64,000 nt of DNA from Burhinus oedicnemus (GCA_008921705.1 VFFE01007039.1:6600-70599); one strand, 5' to 3'. Shown: positions 25,001 to 37,438, counted from the first letter of the stretch. Program-made: numbers and translations. Notes: a model not told the origin generated them from the letters alone.

Positions 25001-28000
25001 TCTATTCTGCTCTCTTGAGAAGAAGACTACAACATCGAGTCACCTTTCTTAGAACATGAAGTCATATCTTTCAGATGTCAGAAGAACACGGAATCTCTGG
25101 AGAATCAAATATGCCTTAACTAAGTCTCCCGTAGGTGGACTTCTCCTGAGGAAACATGACCAGGAGTACAGCCATAACCACTTCCTCAGTGCCATACCAC
25201 TGAAGTAAATAGGTGAAAAACAGTTCTCTGTAGGAAACCTTGGCATTACTATTGTGAGGCCTCCATTTCATAAGGGAGCTGAATGAAATGCAAGGATGAT
25301 GATCAGAAAGGCCATTATAGCATGGGGATGCCATCTTTACAGTGCCATTTGATAAGTTTTACTGACTACAGTATAAGAGTGATTACTAAAAAATATGAAA
25401 GTAAATCTTAAGGAAAAAAAAGCAGCTTTTCTTAATGATCGTTTTCAGAAATCTGGAATTGAACCACAAACCACTGTTTCAGGCCAGCTAACAGACTGGA
25501 GGGATAGATGGGGAAAGCAGAAAATACCTACCCCAGTTTCACAGTCAGAGAAAGCCTGAGCTTACACTGACAAGAAACATACATCAAATCTAGTGCCAGA
25601 GATGTGGAGAAAGAAATTGGAAGCACAAATCTTAAATAATCCAAACCTTAATAATGACAAATCAAAAGGAAAAATGTTTATTTTTAATGTAATTTTCTTG
25701 TGATTATCTTAAGAAAGATACCATCATATCCAAGCAAGTTCTTTTTGAACACAAAGCGCTGGCTACAATGTTGATTTAAAAAATAAAGAGAAAGGAACAA
25801 AGCTAAATTTTTCATAAGATTGCCTGTTGTGTTTCTCATATATTCAAGACTGCATCTGTTTCCCAGATCCAAATGGGCATTTGGTCTCCACAGTGGCTGA
25901 ATCCCTGATTTGTAAAGTGCGAAAGAAAGCTCGATGAGGACCAAATGGACTCCTGCTGGCATCTACCTGAACACTGCCCAAAAGTGGTGGGGACACTGCT
26001 GAATGTCCCCAGTGCAGTGATGCCCCACGCATGAGCACCACGTATACACATCACTTGCCAGGGACAGGATCTACAGTCACTTTAACATGGTAGTCCATGA
26101 AGTGTTCCTGTTAGACATTATTACTTAATGTCCTTCTATTTGTTAATTTGATTTGGCCTCGCTTTCAGAGTGTAAATGAAGGGCTTTGGCTGTGTAAAGC
26201 CCAGGTTTTTTGCCAGGCCTGTTTCTGTTCCCCACGCCCCCTTCCTCCCTGTTTTTTGATATTTATAACTGCAACACTCATTTACAGTTGCATAAGTGTC
26301 TTTCTGGGTTTTCATGCATCTGCCCACATGAAATGACCACATTAGTAATTACCTCATTGTTTGAGTCAAAATGCAGTGAACAGAGATTGCTTTTGCAACC
26401 TTCTTACTTCAGAATGCCTTAAGACAGTAAAAAAGGATGCATACCAGTAAAACGTGTTTTCCAGAAGAGGAAACTGTTTTCCTTGCATATTCCTTGCAAG
26501 AGCTTTATCTCCTCCTCCATTTAGCAAAACTTACTATAGGATAAGCATTTTGTCACTTACTATTTTAACTTACATTGAAATATTGTATGGTTCTCACCTT
26601 GAGAATAGAAAATAATTTTTGTCAGATAAAAAAAAAACTTTATCTGTTTTATTTCTCAGAGGCTTTTTTAAGATACTAAGATGCCTAACCTTTTGCTATA
26701 TCACATTTCTGCCCAGTATGGCTGCAAAGAACATACAGGCTCTGATTTCTAACTTGTTTACACATATTTAACAGAGAAGAAAACGGAGGAGGCAGAAGTA
26801 AAAAAAATGATTTTCCACGGTCACAAAAGCTGGTCATAGAAGCACAGCTGGGTGTCGGATCAGGATCTCTTGGCAGCCAGCCACAAAAGATGCACAACAG
26901 AGAAAAAACATTTCCTGTAAGGAAGCATTTGATTTTCAAAGTTGCGTGAAATGTTCACAAGAAAACCATGTAAATGCCCACTGGATTGTGCGTGGGGGGA
27001 GGATTTCATTAGAAACTGGAAGTCCTCTCTTGTTTCACCAAAAGATTTGTTCGTCACAAGCATTGCCAGCTAGCCTGAGGTGATTTTCATATTTTGTATC
27101 AAAACCAAGCAAAAATTAAGTCTCTAGCAGTTTCGATGTGATTTCGCTTTGAAGTTCATTTCAATGCGACACTAGTCAAACTCCATGGATAACGAAGGAT
27201 TTTAGTTCATACAGAAAGAAGGCAAGATTTTCCCGAGTCTCTGCAAAAGGAGAGGACTACTTTTTCTGAAGGGCTAGTGAGTACAGTGGTGCTGTAGATA
27301 CACACACTGCACACAGCTGTGAGGGCTAAAGACATTACAGCCGCTCCTCCTCTCCCACACCGCGGCTGTTTGCCACCACCCCGTTGCCAGGATTTACTGC
27401 CCCAAAGGCACCCCAGATGGTCCACGTGTGCCTCACAGTCTGCAACAGGGCACACCCAGCCCAGCCAGTTTAAGTGACCAATAAAGTAGTTTGAGAAAAT
27501 CTGATGAATCTGCACTGAAATAGATGAAGGACTGCTCACACCATCCTTTCCATCAGTATAGCAGTGGGGCCAGCTGCAGAGTCCTTAACTGCACTAGTTA
27601 TACTTGGAAGTGCTGTGTGCTCACAGGTGTCTCTCCCAATACACAGCCTAGCTAGAGGTGTCCTTCAGGTGATGTTACTAAAACTCGGCGTCCTCAGGTT
27701 TTGGCATAAGCCATGTCAGGTAGGAGCAGAAAGAGATGTGATCTCCTTGGAGTGTGGATGAGCCGAGTATGGATATAAACACACCAGCCACTCTGCTTTT
27801 CTTCTGGATTGCTTATTTCACCAGGTGGAGGGTGACAATTTTACTGAATTATTACCATGTAACTCTGCTTTTACAGGTGCACTCCTGCTGCATAAGTATT
27901 TATTTCTGAAGTGTGCAGGAGCCCATTTCACAAACCACATTCCCCTTGTGCTATGTGCTGTACCTGGGCAGAACAGCGTGACAGTCCAAATCCCAAAGTG

Positions 28001-29154
28001 TTCATGACCTGAGCAGAAAATGTCGGGGCAGTATGGCCAGGGAAGGGAGTAAAATAAGACAATGTCAGCCAGCACATTAGCCATGCGCAAAGTCTTTTAA
28101 AAGGCAATGTGGCAAGGAAGAGTCTTATTAATAGATACTAACAGCCAAATGAAGCTGCTTTGCAGAGCTTCACAGGATGTGCCTTCCAAGTATGAAGAAC
28201 ATTTAAAAATGGAATGAGTGCTCAGAGGAGGCCAGGACTGTGTGTTATCAGAGGTGGAAGCTAACTCTTCAATATTGAGGAGGTGACGATAAGTCGGGAG
28301 AAGACAGGCCATGATAAGCCTTGAAGTAAAAACAAGTAGCTTAAGTTTCTAGAGCAAGGCAATGGGAAATCACAAAGAACAGACAACATGGTTAAACATA
28401 AGCGTTGGGAAAGTTATCTTTGCAGGAGCACTGGGGATGGGTAGGGTACATCTGTCAGATTTATCACAGGATGAGTACAGTGATTGATCCATAAGATAAC
28501 AAGAGCTGAAGTTGTAACAGCAAAGTTGTAGTTGTCTGGGTAGAGAGAAAAGGATGTATTACATATGGCATGCAGAATGAACTTAGGAGACTGGGTTATA
28601 AATGGAAGGGCGTGTCAAAAAAAGTGAGGCTAAAAGAGGAGGAGGTACTTCAGATTCACATCTTTCCAATGAGGAAGGTGCATGGTACTCTTCATGTAAA
28701 AATGATAATGTGCCTTGGTCATGCAGGAGTTGCTGCGGCTGGCCCACTCGAACACAAAAGAGCCAGTGCCAAAGGAATTATGTGGCTCTCAGGCTGAACA
28801 GCATGCTCTGGCTTCAGTGCCCACAGGGATGAAAGAAGGATAAGGGCAGGGAATATCATGAAAAACAGGAGTAGCGACAGTGGCACATGGAGGGGCCATG
28901 AAGGAAAGCAGGTCAATAACCCTGTTACGGACAGTATGAATACAAAGTTGTAGAAGAGAGGTGCAGAGGATAAGCAAAGGAAGGGAGGAAATTGGCACAT
29001 CTGCTCACACGCCCTTATGAGAAATTTGCAGAGCCACATGCGAACAAAGGACCTGGCCAAAGGGGCCAAGGACTGTCAGTAGCAATAAAAATGCTTTGCC
29101 TGTATAATGCGATTGTAGTCCTATGCCTGTAAAGTGCTCCTAATGTAAGCTTAC
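22097..29154. other. Long non-coding stretch, nothing recognised
   Basis: About 7 kb of AT-rich sequence. It holds a 16-T run at 24379-24394 and many short chance frames on both strands. I found no pair of splice sites enclosing an open frame that I would defend, no RNA gene and no clear transposon. Confidence 0.5.
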
Positions 29155-29247
29155 CTTAACATCTCTGTTTATGACTGTATCTATCCCAGCACTCCTTTCC
29201 CGATACAGGAATACCAATACACAGCACAGTGTACTGTAGGATGGATG
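29155..29247 (-). other. Candidate internal coding exon
   Basis: On the minus strand, TTTGCCTTTATTGCAG precedes 29247 and the donor AAG|GTAAGC follows 29155. Both are close to consensus. The 93-bp interval is open in exactly one frame, starts and ends in phase 0, and encodes 31 residues with a hydrophobic stretch (LCCVLVFLY) followed by charged residues. The other two frames contain stops. The frame also stays open upstream of the acceptor. No neighbouring exon is established, so this may be a pseudo-exon. Confidence 0.22.
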
Positions 29248-29628
29248 CTGCAATAAAGGCAAAGCTGCACCTCTTATCAACTCAGTACTGCCCCTTCCCA
29301 TGCCAGTCTTCCTTACATACAACCAAGACACACCCTGGTAAAAACAGAGTGTTCCTCAAAGTTTTTTCCACTTTCTGGGTATTAGCGGTACGGCAGTGTC
29401 AGTCAGAAGTGGTACTGTCACAGCCTTGTTCACATCAGACCTCTAACAGCATCGCTCTGTCACAGGTTTTGCCCCAGCTTACCTCAATTGCGCCGATGCC
29501 CTTGCCTTCCCACACCTCTGCTGCCACCGCGGTGTGGCCAGGCTACGCATTGGGAGGGGAAACGCAGGCCCCGCCGCGTCTCATTGCCTTCACAGACATC
29601 CGTGGTTCTGCACGCATTATCGCCAGCT
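29248..29628. other. Non-coding, locally GC-rich
   Basis: The part from about 29480 to 29610 is GC-rich, with several CpGs (TGCCACCGCGGTGTGG, CCCCGCCGCGTC), immediately before a CR1 tail. No gene recognised. Confidence 0.45.
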
Positions 29629-29797
29629 CACAGAATCACAGAATCACAGGGGTTGGAAGGGACCTCTGGAGATCATCTAGTCCAACCCCCCTGCCAGAGC
29701 AGGGTCACCTAGAGCAGGTCACACAGGATGGTGTCCAGGCGGGTTTGGAATGTCTCCAGAATCGGAGATTCCACCAGCTCTCTGGGCAGCCTGTACA
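29629..29797 (-). mobile_element. CR1 LINE 3' fragment, minus strand
   Basis: The plus strand reads CACAGAATCACAGAATCACA, then GGGTTGGAAGGGACCTCTGG and AGATCATCTAGTCCAACCCC. This is the reverse complement of a bird CR1 3' end with its 8-bp terminal repeats. The block CAGAGCAGGGTCACCTAGAG is typical of the CR1-F/J type rather than of the other copies here. Only about 170 bp survive. Similarity fades after GGGCAGCCTGT near 29797. Non-coding remnant. Confidence 0.93.
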
Positions 29798-30187
29798 GCC
29801 CACTGTACGTGTTCCAGCCAAGAGGCTCTGTGACTGGAGACCAGGCTTGTAGGTCCCTGTGGGCACTATATACCTCGGGAGTTCATTAGTGCTGTGGTTA
29901 ATGAGGACACTATGCACATGGTAGTTAGTCACATCAATATCAAGCTGAATTCTGGGGACTTGGTTCTCTGCTTTAAGAAACAGGGCTTCCAGCAATTTCT
30001 CCTCCTCTGCTCCACTGCTGTTTGTGTTTTCCAAAGCTCCCCGCCCCACACTTACTTCAGCATGATCCCAGCTAGAGAAAACAGAAAAGTGAAAACAACA
30101 ACTTCAATGACTAAATAGTTTGGATGCAAAATAAAGAGGTTGCACAAGATTTTACTTCCCTCTTGGTTAAAAAAAAAAAAAAAAAAA
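29798..30187. other. Non-coding, possible 16-nt micro-exon on the minus strand
   Basis: At 30056-30071 a 16-nt interval lies between a very strong minus-strand acceptor (CACTTTTCTGTTTTCTCTAG) and a consensus donor (GAA|GTAAGT). It could be a micro-exon or decoy sites. An AATAAA (30130-30135) precedes the A-run that leads into the assembly gap by about 35 bases. Otherwise no gene seen. Confidence 0.3.
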
Positions 30188-30207
30188 NNNNNNNNNNNNN
30201 NNNNNNN
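30188..30207. other. Assembly gap (20 N) inside a poly(A) run
   Basis: Twenty N bases interrupt a homopolymer. About 19 A's stand before the gap (30169-30187) and 10 after it (30208-30217). The gap is therefore an unresolved A-tract of unknown true length, and any open frame drawn across it is an artefact. Confidence 0.99.
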
Positions 30208-33200
30208 AAAAAAAAAAGGTCTGAAAATGGGAAGTTTTCACCTCTTAGAAGAGTTATCTCTTGATAAAACTGAATCCACGCTACTCTTGGATAGAGCACA
30301 GGCATACCTGAGTTATCTGTGCCTTGGCTCATGTTTCCCCAGCAGCCAGAACCCCATTCCCCCAAGTTCTCCTGCTACCTCCTGCAGCAAAATGGCACCA
30401 GATGACACCTGGTTATGCCCAAACTCCAACTTTTGCCGTGAGGATGAGGAATGGAGTACGGTGCCAAAGGCACTGTGCTTGTGTAGGACAAGAGATCTGT
30501 CTTTTGATTGCCTTGTATTTTTGCTGGGGTGTGAAACAGAAATCTGCCCATGCCTGTTCTGCTTCCTGCTGTTAGGAGGCTGCTCAATAATTCAGTTATG
30601 TCTCCCTGAAGGAAGCTCCGCTGGCCTGCTGCTTGCTCAAGCCAGTTACTGCTGCTCAGCAATGAAGTCTGAAGTGCCACAGACTTCCAGGGGCCCCTTT
30701 GGCACCAGCTCTTTTGTATTGCAGTGGCCAGCAGCAGCTCCTTAACTCTTCGGCAGCCAAAGCTCATTATCATTTTTATATAATTAAACAGTGCTGCTCG
30801 TTCTCCTCATTAGATTATCACAGCAAATTGATGGTTATTTGAAGGAACTGCCACAATAGGAGACAAAACACTGGCAACAGATAAAACAAAAGGATGCACA
30901 CAAAGCTCTTTAATTAAACTCCGTGAAGGGATATGAATTCTAGCAGAGATTGTAGTTACCCTGCTGAGCCTCTTTCTGATTAGCTACAATGCATCTGCTG
31001 GCTTTCCTAGTATCCATCTGTACTGCTGAAGAGAAATTTATTCTGGCTACAGAAGACAACCTCAAAGACGTCAGCTGTGGATAGTCTAATAGTTTATGTA
31101 TGTTGACAAAGTGGTTCTGAGTTCTTCTTGATGTGTTGACATGAAGAACCATCCTCTTTCCATATAACAATGTGCTTAATATGCACACACACACATATGT
31201 ATGTATGCACACACAAATAACAATGAGAGGCTAACATGAAAGCCAAAAGAGGCCAGAAAATTGTGAGGGAAAGGATTCTTTCCCCCAGTTGCTAAAACTC
31301 CTTATCACCACAATTACTTTATTTTGGCACGCATCATAGGTTCCCCCCAGCCCTCTTCTTCCCTTCAGCATTCAGGTGGAGAAGCTACAGCGAAGGCTAA
31401 TGGATGGGACAAGAAGAATGTCATAGGATATATACTGTAAGGTAAATTAATCATAAGTTAGGCTGTTGCTTTGAGGTTTGATTTTCTTAAAAAAATTTAA
31501 AAAAAAAAAAGAAAAAAGAAAAAAGAGAGAAAGAATAAGAATTGAAAACAGATCTGTCATGAAGCATTTGTAAGAGGCAGTGCCACAAAACCCTTTGGGG
31601 CTTTCCATTCAGGTCGTAAGGGATCTGGTTAAAATCGCATTGGTCCTTAATCCACAGGTAATTGACAGCACAGCTCTCAATGACTCAGTATGGTACACCG
31701 CCACAGTGCTCATTACTACTGCAGACTAATCAGTAAATTTTTAGTCACGTGCACCCTGTTGGCTCTACACAGCCTATTGAGACAATACACAATTTGCACA
31801 TTTATCACAATCAATTACCTGCTGACATACTAAAAGCCATTACCATCTAGCGTCCAATTCAGAGGAAGGTATGCGATGGAATGAGGCCAGACTATATGAT
31901 GCACACATACTGTCTCAAAACACTCATGAGAAACAGTTGTTCCCTGTGCTGAATGCTACATGGTGCAGTTTTTTTTCCTCAGAGCCCCAGGAACTTGGGT
32001 GGATGAAAGACCTCTTCCTCATCCCTTATGGAAGGCTGAAAATATCCCAAGTTCTGCCTAATTTATACAACCCAGTCCTCAGGGTCTTCCTCGGTTGCCA
32101 ATGTCCTACTGTGAAGGCTCCATTAAATCTTTTATTTATTTGTCCATAGAGGCCACTGAAGAATGTCACAAGGTATTTCCTTTTCCAAAGTAGATTAAGC
32201 TAAACATGAATGAGGTCCTAACGTTATTCTGGATAAGGGCGTGCACTCATATTTTGCCAGACTACTGACAGTCTGCAGGGAGTAAGTATTCCTGGGCCTG
32301 GTTTCTGACCACCTTGTGTGCAAGTAGGTGCAGATTTGTTACACTCATGACTTGGCAGTCAGGCTTTGTAGTGCCAGATGCAAATGAACACAAAGTTCAA
32401 AACACCGGGGAAAAAAGTATCGTAACAATTGTCCCTGCATATACCTCAGCCTCTGCTGTCCCACTGAACAAGCTGAAGTCTAAGACCAGATTTTTTTTTA
32501 AAATTGTAATTGGATAGTAATTAAAAATGGAGTGTTCCAGCACAGTGCTGGCAGTGTGATTTCATTTTAGCATTAAACAGTAGGCTTACCGGTAACTCAG
32601 ACAACCGTCCACCTACAAAAACTCTCTTTAGCTCAATCATCCCCAAGGATGTCTGTCCTGAAATATGTCCAAAAAAAAAGCTGAACAAGAGATTCTGGCC
32701 AGCAACAAGTACCACCAAAAAGGATCAATATTTTCCCATTATGAAAATAAAACTCAAGAGGATCTCTATTTTTTAATAATCACATGCAATTCTTACTACC
32801 AAACTAAAGTTGGTTTTGCATTTGACTCAGTCTGGGTAGAAAATGCAGTCCTCAGCTGTAAAGCTGGTAATGCTCTGCTGACTCAAAAACTAGCAATTCA
32901 GTTCAGGTATTCTACACAGCCAACAACTCCACCTCACCCCCAAATGCTGTAAGTGCCTTCAAGGTATGTTTTTAATGCTTGTCTGCCTTGCAGTTTCTGT
33001 CTCCAACTTCTTTCCTGTCCTTTAAGTTACTTAATTCTTGACACCTCCTGCCTCATTAGGTATGAAAGTCCAATGTCTGACGGAGGGATTCAGGCACTAT
33101 TACTGTAAATACCTGGAAGCCAGTATGATGACTGATTAATTGTATTTACTTAAAACTGTTACTGTGTAGCATCCAAAGTCTGTTGGCATGGATCAGCATT

Positions 33201-33644
33201 GCATTTTGCAAAATGCTGTAAAAGCAAGCAGAAAGAAAGTTTCTGTTGCTGACGCTAATTCTTTTAAACTTGGAAACTGATAAGCTAAGTGGTACATCTC
33301 CAGGTCACAGCAACCTTCTATAGCAGCATGAGCTATGAGGATAGTTTTCTCACATCAAGCAGTTTGAGGAAAATGAATCTGCTTCTTTATCTATTTTCAG
33401 CATTATGAAACCATCATATAGAAAAAGCCAATAAATCTACATAGCCCACAAATATGCTTGTAATCTGAAACAGCTGAAGTACTTGATAAAAGCACCTGAT
33501 GACTTATGCATAATGTAAGTAATACACTTTCCATTATAAGCTTTAAAAATCAAGCCTTATTGCTGAAACAGGTAACGGTGTAGATGACGTACATGACCAG
33601 TAGCCTGGACCTTCCTCTCGGACAAATCTCTTACTGCTGTTGAG
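30208..33644. other. Non-coding stretch with simple repeats
   Basis: Contains a compound (CA)n/(TATG)n repeat at 31184-31215 and an A-rich stretch at about 31488-31536. The segment 31650-31860 is rich in TAAT cores, includes AGTCACGTGC, and looks like conserved regulatory sequence by composition only. No exon supported. Confidence 0.45.
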
Positions 33645-33874
33645 TCTTACAAAATCCCATGAGCTGTGAAGGACATGAATTGTCCCTGGGACCCGAGATT
33701 CTGTGGGATGCTGTTAACAAGCTAAATACGTTAGGTTTTGCAAACTCTGAAAAGTGGGATTGCAATGTATTAGCCCGAGAGGATTTTCCAGGTTTTGAGT
33801 GTTGCACTGCAACAGAGTCTGAAGAAAGGGTTGACCCTGTTGTCCTGTTAGGTTACAGATCTTTCCAAGAGTGA
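33645..33874 (+). other. Weak terminal-exon candidate
   Basis: TCTCTTACTGCTGTTGAG could serve as an acceptor. The frame entered two bases later stays open for 76 codons to a TGA at 33872-33874. Its peptide is acidic with balanced composition (GPEILWDAVNKLNTLGF, then LAREDFPGFECC), unlike most chance frames nearby. No domain is recognised and no partner exon found. An in-frame TGA lies only a few bases upstream of the acceptor, so an ATG-initiated chance frame from 33659 is equally possible. Confidence 0.17.
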
Positions 33875-36247
33875 AAGGAAGGGAAAAATGAATTCAGAAA
33901 TTATATGATATGGTTAGTTTCTTCCAGCTACAGCCCGTCAGGTCTGAGTACTTTAGCTAGGTGAAAGACTGTCTGAAAAAGCACTTTCGGGAGGCTTGTT
34001 CAGTAAATTGTTTTTCCGTGTCTTTCTGAAGAAGAGTTCCTAGTACTTCTTAAAAAGTTGGCATGGAAGTCCCCAGGTACATTGATACATTCAGTATGTA
34101 CAGCTACAAGAGCTATGGAAGGCTTTTTTCTATAGAAATTTGAGTACCTGAGGCAACAACTGCTCTCTAGTTTGGAAACTAAGCAGACACTTTTGTCTGT
34201 GTTTACTCCTAAGGGAAAGTAATGTGACCATCATAAGGCTGTGAGTTACATCAATTTTAAAAGATATTGCTTTGAATTAACAGAAAAGTGAGTAGGAAAA
34301 TTCTTCCTTCTGGAAATCTAGTTTCAGCTGATTATTTATGTGTTGATATTCATTCTTTCCAAGTAAACAACGCAATAAGCTCTTCTTATGAGCCAAGTGA
34401 ATCAACATTAGTGGAATGAAAATCATTCTCCTGCACAATTGTTTTTCCCTTACCTCCAAGCCCTTAAAAAAAGGCCAGAAAACCCACCTTAGAAAAAAAT
34501 CTGGCTCCAGTGATCTTATAAATTAAAACAAAAGGAGTGTTAAAATGATAGGGAAAGGATTTAATCTTTCCTTTTAAAAAAAGAAAAAAAAGTATGTACA
34601 AGACTTCGAACATGCCTTAGAAAGAATCCCATCCTCCAATGGATATTTGCAAAGAAAAATTATGAAAACATGCCCTAACTGTCTGGTAGGCAAAAGAAAT
34701 ATGAAATCAACAGATGTATAAAAAAATTGGATGAATTAATATTTCAAAAAATTAATTTTGCATGCAATTCTCGTGCTGCCTTAGTACTCCAGGAATGTAG
34801 TCAATAAAGGAATCCTTGAGTCAGCTAAATCCAACTTCAAAATAAGAGGGAAGCAGGTCCTTAAATCACTTTGCTATATTGGAATTAAATGAACCCACCC
34901 AGTCCTGTCTTCAAGATCTCTTTCTAACACTGATCTCCAGCAGCAACTGCTGTCTGTAGAATCTCACGCTAAGTGCAGACATCAACAAGTCACTAAAACT
35001 CATCGAACTGAAAGCAGAAACCAAACAACCACCACAACAATGAAGTCTGTGAGTGATTTTTCATTGTCTGCAGTATAAAAGTCAATAATGGTCCCAGGTA
35101 TTGGTAAAGTGCCATTTCTAGTAGACACAACTGAAGGGGGAATTCATACTGCACAAGACGCAGGACAACAAAGAGAAGTGTTCCTCCTCCTAAGACTAAG
35201 GGGGGGAGGGGGTAGAGGAATTGTCCTTCCAAAACCTTATGAGATTACATGGCATCTTAAGATGCCAAACTTTTTAGAATAGGTCTAGTCCAATTCCATG
35301 ACAGCTAATTACCAAGGACAGTACACAGTGGAAGCCGTCTGTGTAATTCAGGAACAGCACAACGGCTTTTTATTTCCTGTACATGGTCAGAGCAACAGGT
35401 AGTGGTTTAACATACACCAGGAAGAATTTTTCTTTTTTATTAGGAACATGAGTAACTTAGGAGTTTGCCAAAACTCCATGATCCCTGATCGTCTGTGAAG
35501 AACTGTTTCAGCCTAATGCATTAACAATGCCAATGACAGCCAAAGCAAAGATCACTAGCTCACCAGCACCGTTCTGCTCTTCTGTAACACCTGATCAGCT
35601 TGCTGGCTACTCTATCAGCCCTTACATCTAAGGCAACTCCTGTTTTTAAAAGGGAAATAAAAATCATCTTTATAGCACTAAAACTTAAAAATCTATATGC
35701 CACTCTACAGCTTACCTTTAGCCCCATGTTAGGCCCAAATTCTCCCAAACTCCTGCAGAGCTGTGAAATCCCCTGGAAAGCCTTCATAGCCCAGCTTCAC
35801 CCAGTCCCACCCCGAGCCTCAGACGTTCACAGTCTCCCAGCTCGCTATTTCCACACCCACGCGACACCAGGTCACCAACACACGTGCATTGTGTCAGGCA
35901 CAGGTATGTAACTGCATTTCTGTAGAATTTGCTCAAGTAAATGATAGAAAACTTATGGCAGCATTAGGATTTTAGGCTGGCTGTGGAGGGAAAAATGATA
36001 CCTTATCTGGCATAAAGCCTACTGGTAGAAAGTTAACTCCTCGACGTATTTTGAACTAGCAGAGTGACTAAGTTTACACAAGCTCAGTGCTTTGTGTTTT
36101 TACTGTACCACCAAAACATGGTCAGAGAGTACACAAGTCTTATCATTACTGACTCCTTATCTTCAAAATCTTCTACATGTATTTGATCCAAGTTCTTTAA
36201 GCACCCACTCAGTGCGTGCAAACCTGACCTCCCAGGACTGGTGATAT
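33875..36247. other. Non-coding, probable 3' flank of locus A
   Basis: On the minus strand this lies downstream of the stop codon at 36248. It would hold the 3' UTR of that gene if the exons are real. A reverse-strand AATAAA at about 35367-35372 is a possible polyadenylation signal some 0.9 kb past the stop. At about 35729 a minus-strand donor AAAG|GTAAGC faces a plus-strand donor CAG|GTATGT at about 35903. Neither yields a defensible exon. Confidence 0.35.
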
Positions 36248-36378
36248 TTACACACCACAGAAACAATGGAGCCATTTGTCTCGCAAGCAGGCCTGGGCGC
36301 AGGGGAGACAGCTCTCTCCCTCGCTGGCCCCAACTGGGGCATTTGTTTCAAGAAACTGAAGCGACTGAATTTCAGAGC
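36248..36378 (-). CDS. Locus A: terminal coding exon, cytoplasmic tail of a probable single-pass membrane protein
   Basis: Read on the minus strand from 36378. The acceptor TTGTGTCTTGTTCTAAG is followed by two bases of a split codon, then 42 codons and a TAA at 36250-36248. The incoming phase (needs one base from the previous exon) matches the single base left by the transmembrane exon at 37160. The joining intron is 781 bp, GT...AG. The tail begins SSEIQSLQFLETNAPVG (the first Ser spans the junction) and ends in a cysteine-rich segment (CLPCAQACLRDKWLHCFCGV). The cysteines near the membrane-distal end could be palmitoylated; this is inference. No ITIM, ITAM or YxxM motif is present. I do not recognise the family. 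Another frame across the same DNA is also open, so phase agreement is the main argument. Confidence 0.5.
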
Positions 36379-37159
36379 CTTAGAACAAGACACAATATCA
36401 CCTCTTTAACCTTATTTTCCTCATCCTAAACTCATGCAAGCCTTCTCAAGCCACTGACTACAGAATGAACAGGAGAAAGACAAAAATATATCGGAATACA
36501 TATACAAATACATATACTCTTAAATGACTGCAAGGTAATCCACAGGAAAGACTTACAAAACATATACTGTTAGAAACAGCAGGATATCTGTAATACTTCA
36601 TTAAGGATACTGATGATAAACTGCTTTTTTTCCTGGTGTTTCACAAGTTAAATGTCTAGTCACTTGCTTTCTACATATTTTGCAAGCAGTGGACAGAAGG
36701 CCAAGCAAAGACCGTGTCTATTCTCACACAGTTCCATTAAGCTCTCACTAAAGTCACCGTTTTCCTAAATTGCTCCCAGAAATCAGATTTGCATTTAATA
36801 TCAGTCTGGTGTATGTGCAGTGTTTCCTCCTTTACAGTAATTGTTTTTTTAAAGATGTTTTCATCAAATGCATGATAGAAACTTTTGGAATGTACCCCTT
36901 GAAATGTCCTGCTGAGTTTTTGCTAACATTTGGTAACAAATCTCATGAGAGCCTTTAGTGGAAGTTAACATCTTTTGCATGTGTCATACTGCAAGTCTTC
37001 AAAGCAGAAGTTTATAACAATGTCTTCATGTGACTTTAAAGCACCAAGTCTTATTCTAGATATCTGCTTTATGTTTGCTGACATTGCTGACTGCTCAGAA
37101 TTTGGCTGGCTCTGACCAGATCTAAGTACAAAGGCAAACTGAAATGACGCAGAACTTAC
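36379..37159 (-). other. Locus A: intron between membrane and tail exons
   Basis: 781 bp, minus strand. It starts GTAAGTTC after 37160 and ends CTTGTTCTAAG before 36378. AT-rich, no other feature seen. Confidence 0.45.
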
Positions 37160-37309
37160 TTTTTCCGCCTTTGTACTTCCTTAACAAATAGAAACTTAGC
37201 AGCATGTGCATAAGGAAAGTAATGCAACAAAAGAAAAGAATCCCCAAAACCACAACCAACCAAAACCACCCACTCACATGCCAGTTGGTTTTTAAAGTGA
37301 TTTCTACAG
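37160..37309 (-). CDS. Locus A: transmembrane exon of a probable single-pass membrane protein
   Basis: Minus strand, 150 bp, bounded by a strong acceptor (CCAGTCTTTCCCTTTTGTTAG before 37309) and a donor close to consensus (AAAAA|GTAAGTTC after 37160). The exon is symmetric, phase 1 at both ends, as is common for membrane exons of Ig-superfamily and cytokine-receptor genes. It encodes a short polar stalk (VEITLKTNWHVS), about 27 hydrophobic residues from GWFWLVVVLGILFFCC through a Met/Leu-rich half, and a basic stop-transfer stretch LLRKYKGGK. That order implies an outside N-terminus and inside C-terminus. The frame continues in phase into the tail exon at 36248-36378. Proposed upstream exon: 38831-38885. 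No family assignment is made; the hydrophobic segment alone is not diagnostic. Confidence 0.52.
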
Positions 37310-37406
37310 CTAACAAAAGGGAAAGACTGGGACTCCTGAAACATGAAGTCTGTTCTACCCACATAAGCAGCCCTTCCTAGGAGGCAACCAGCACGTTGTG
37401 CTTCCA

Positions 37407-37438
<32 letters not shown>

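Noticed and set aside
29229..29852. 207-codon plus-strand frame
   Set aside because: Its second half is antisense CR1 tail and its first half is GC-rich chance sequence. Composition is Ser/Pro/Thr/Gln-rich with no domain.
30140..30745. 201-codon plus-strand frame
   Set aside because: It runs through the N gap and poly(A) run as a string of lysines, so the frame across the gap is undefined. The downstream part has no recognisable domain or splice sites.
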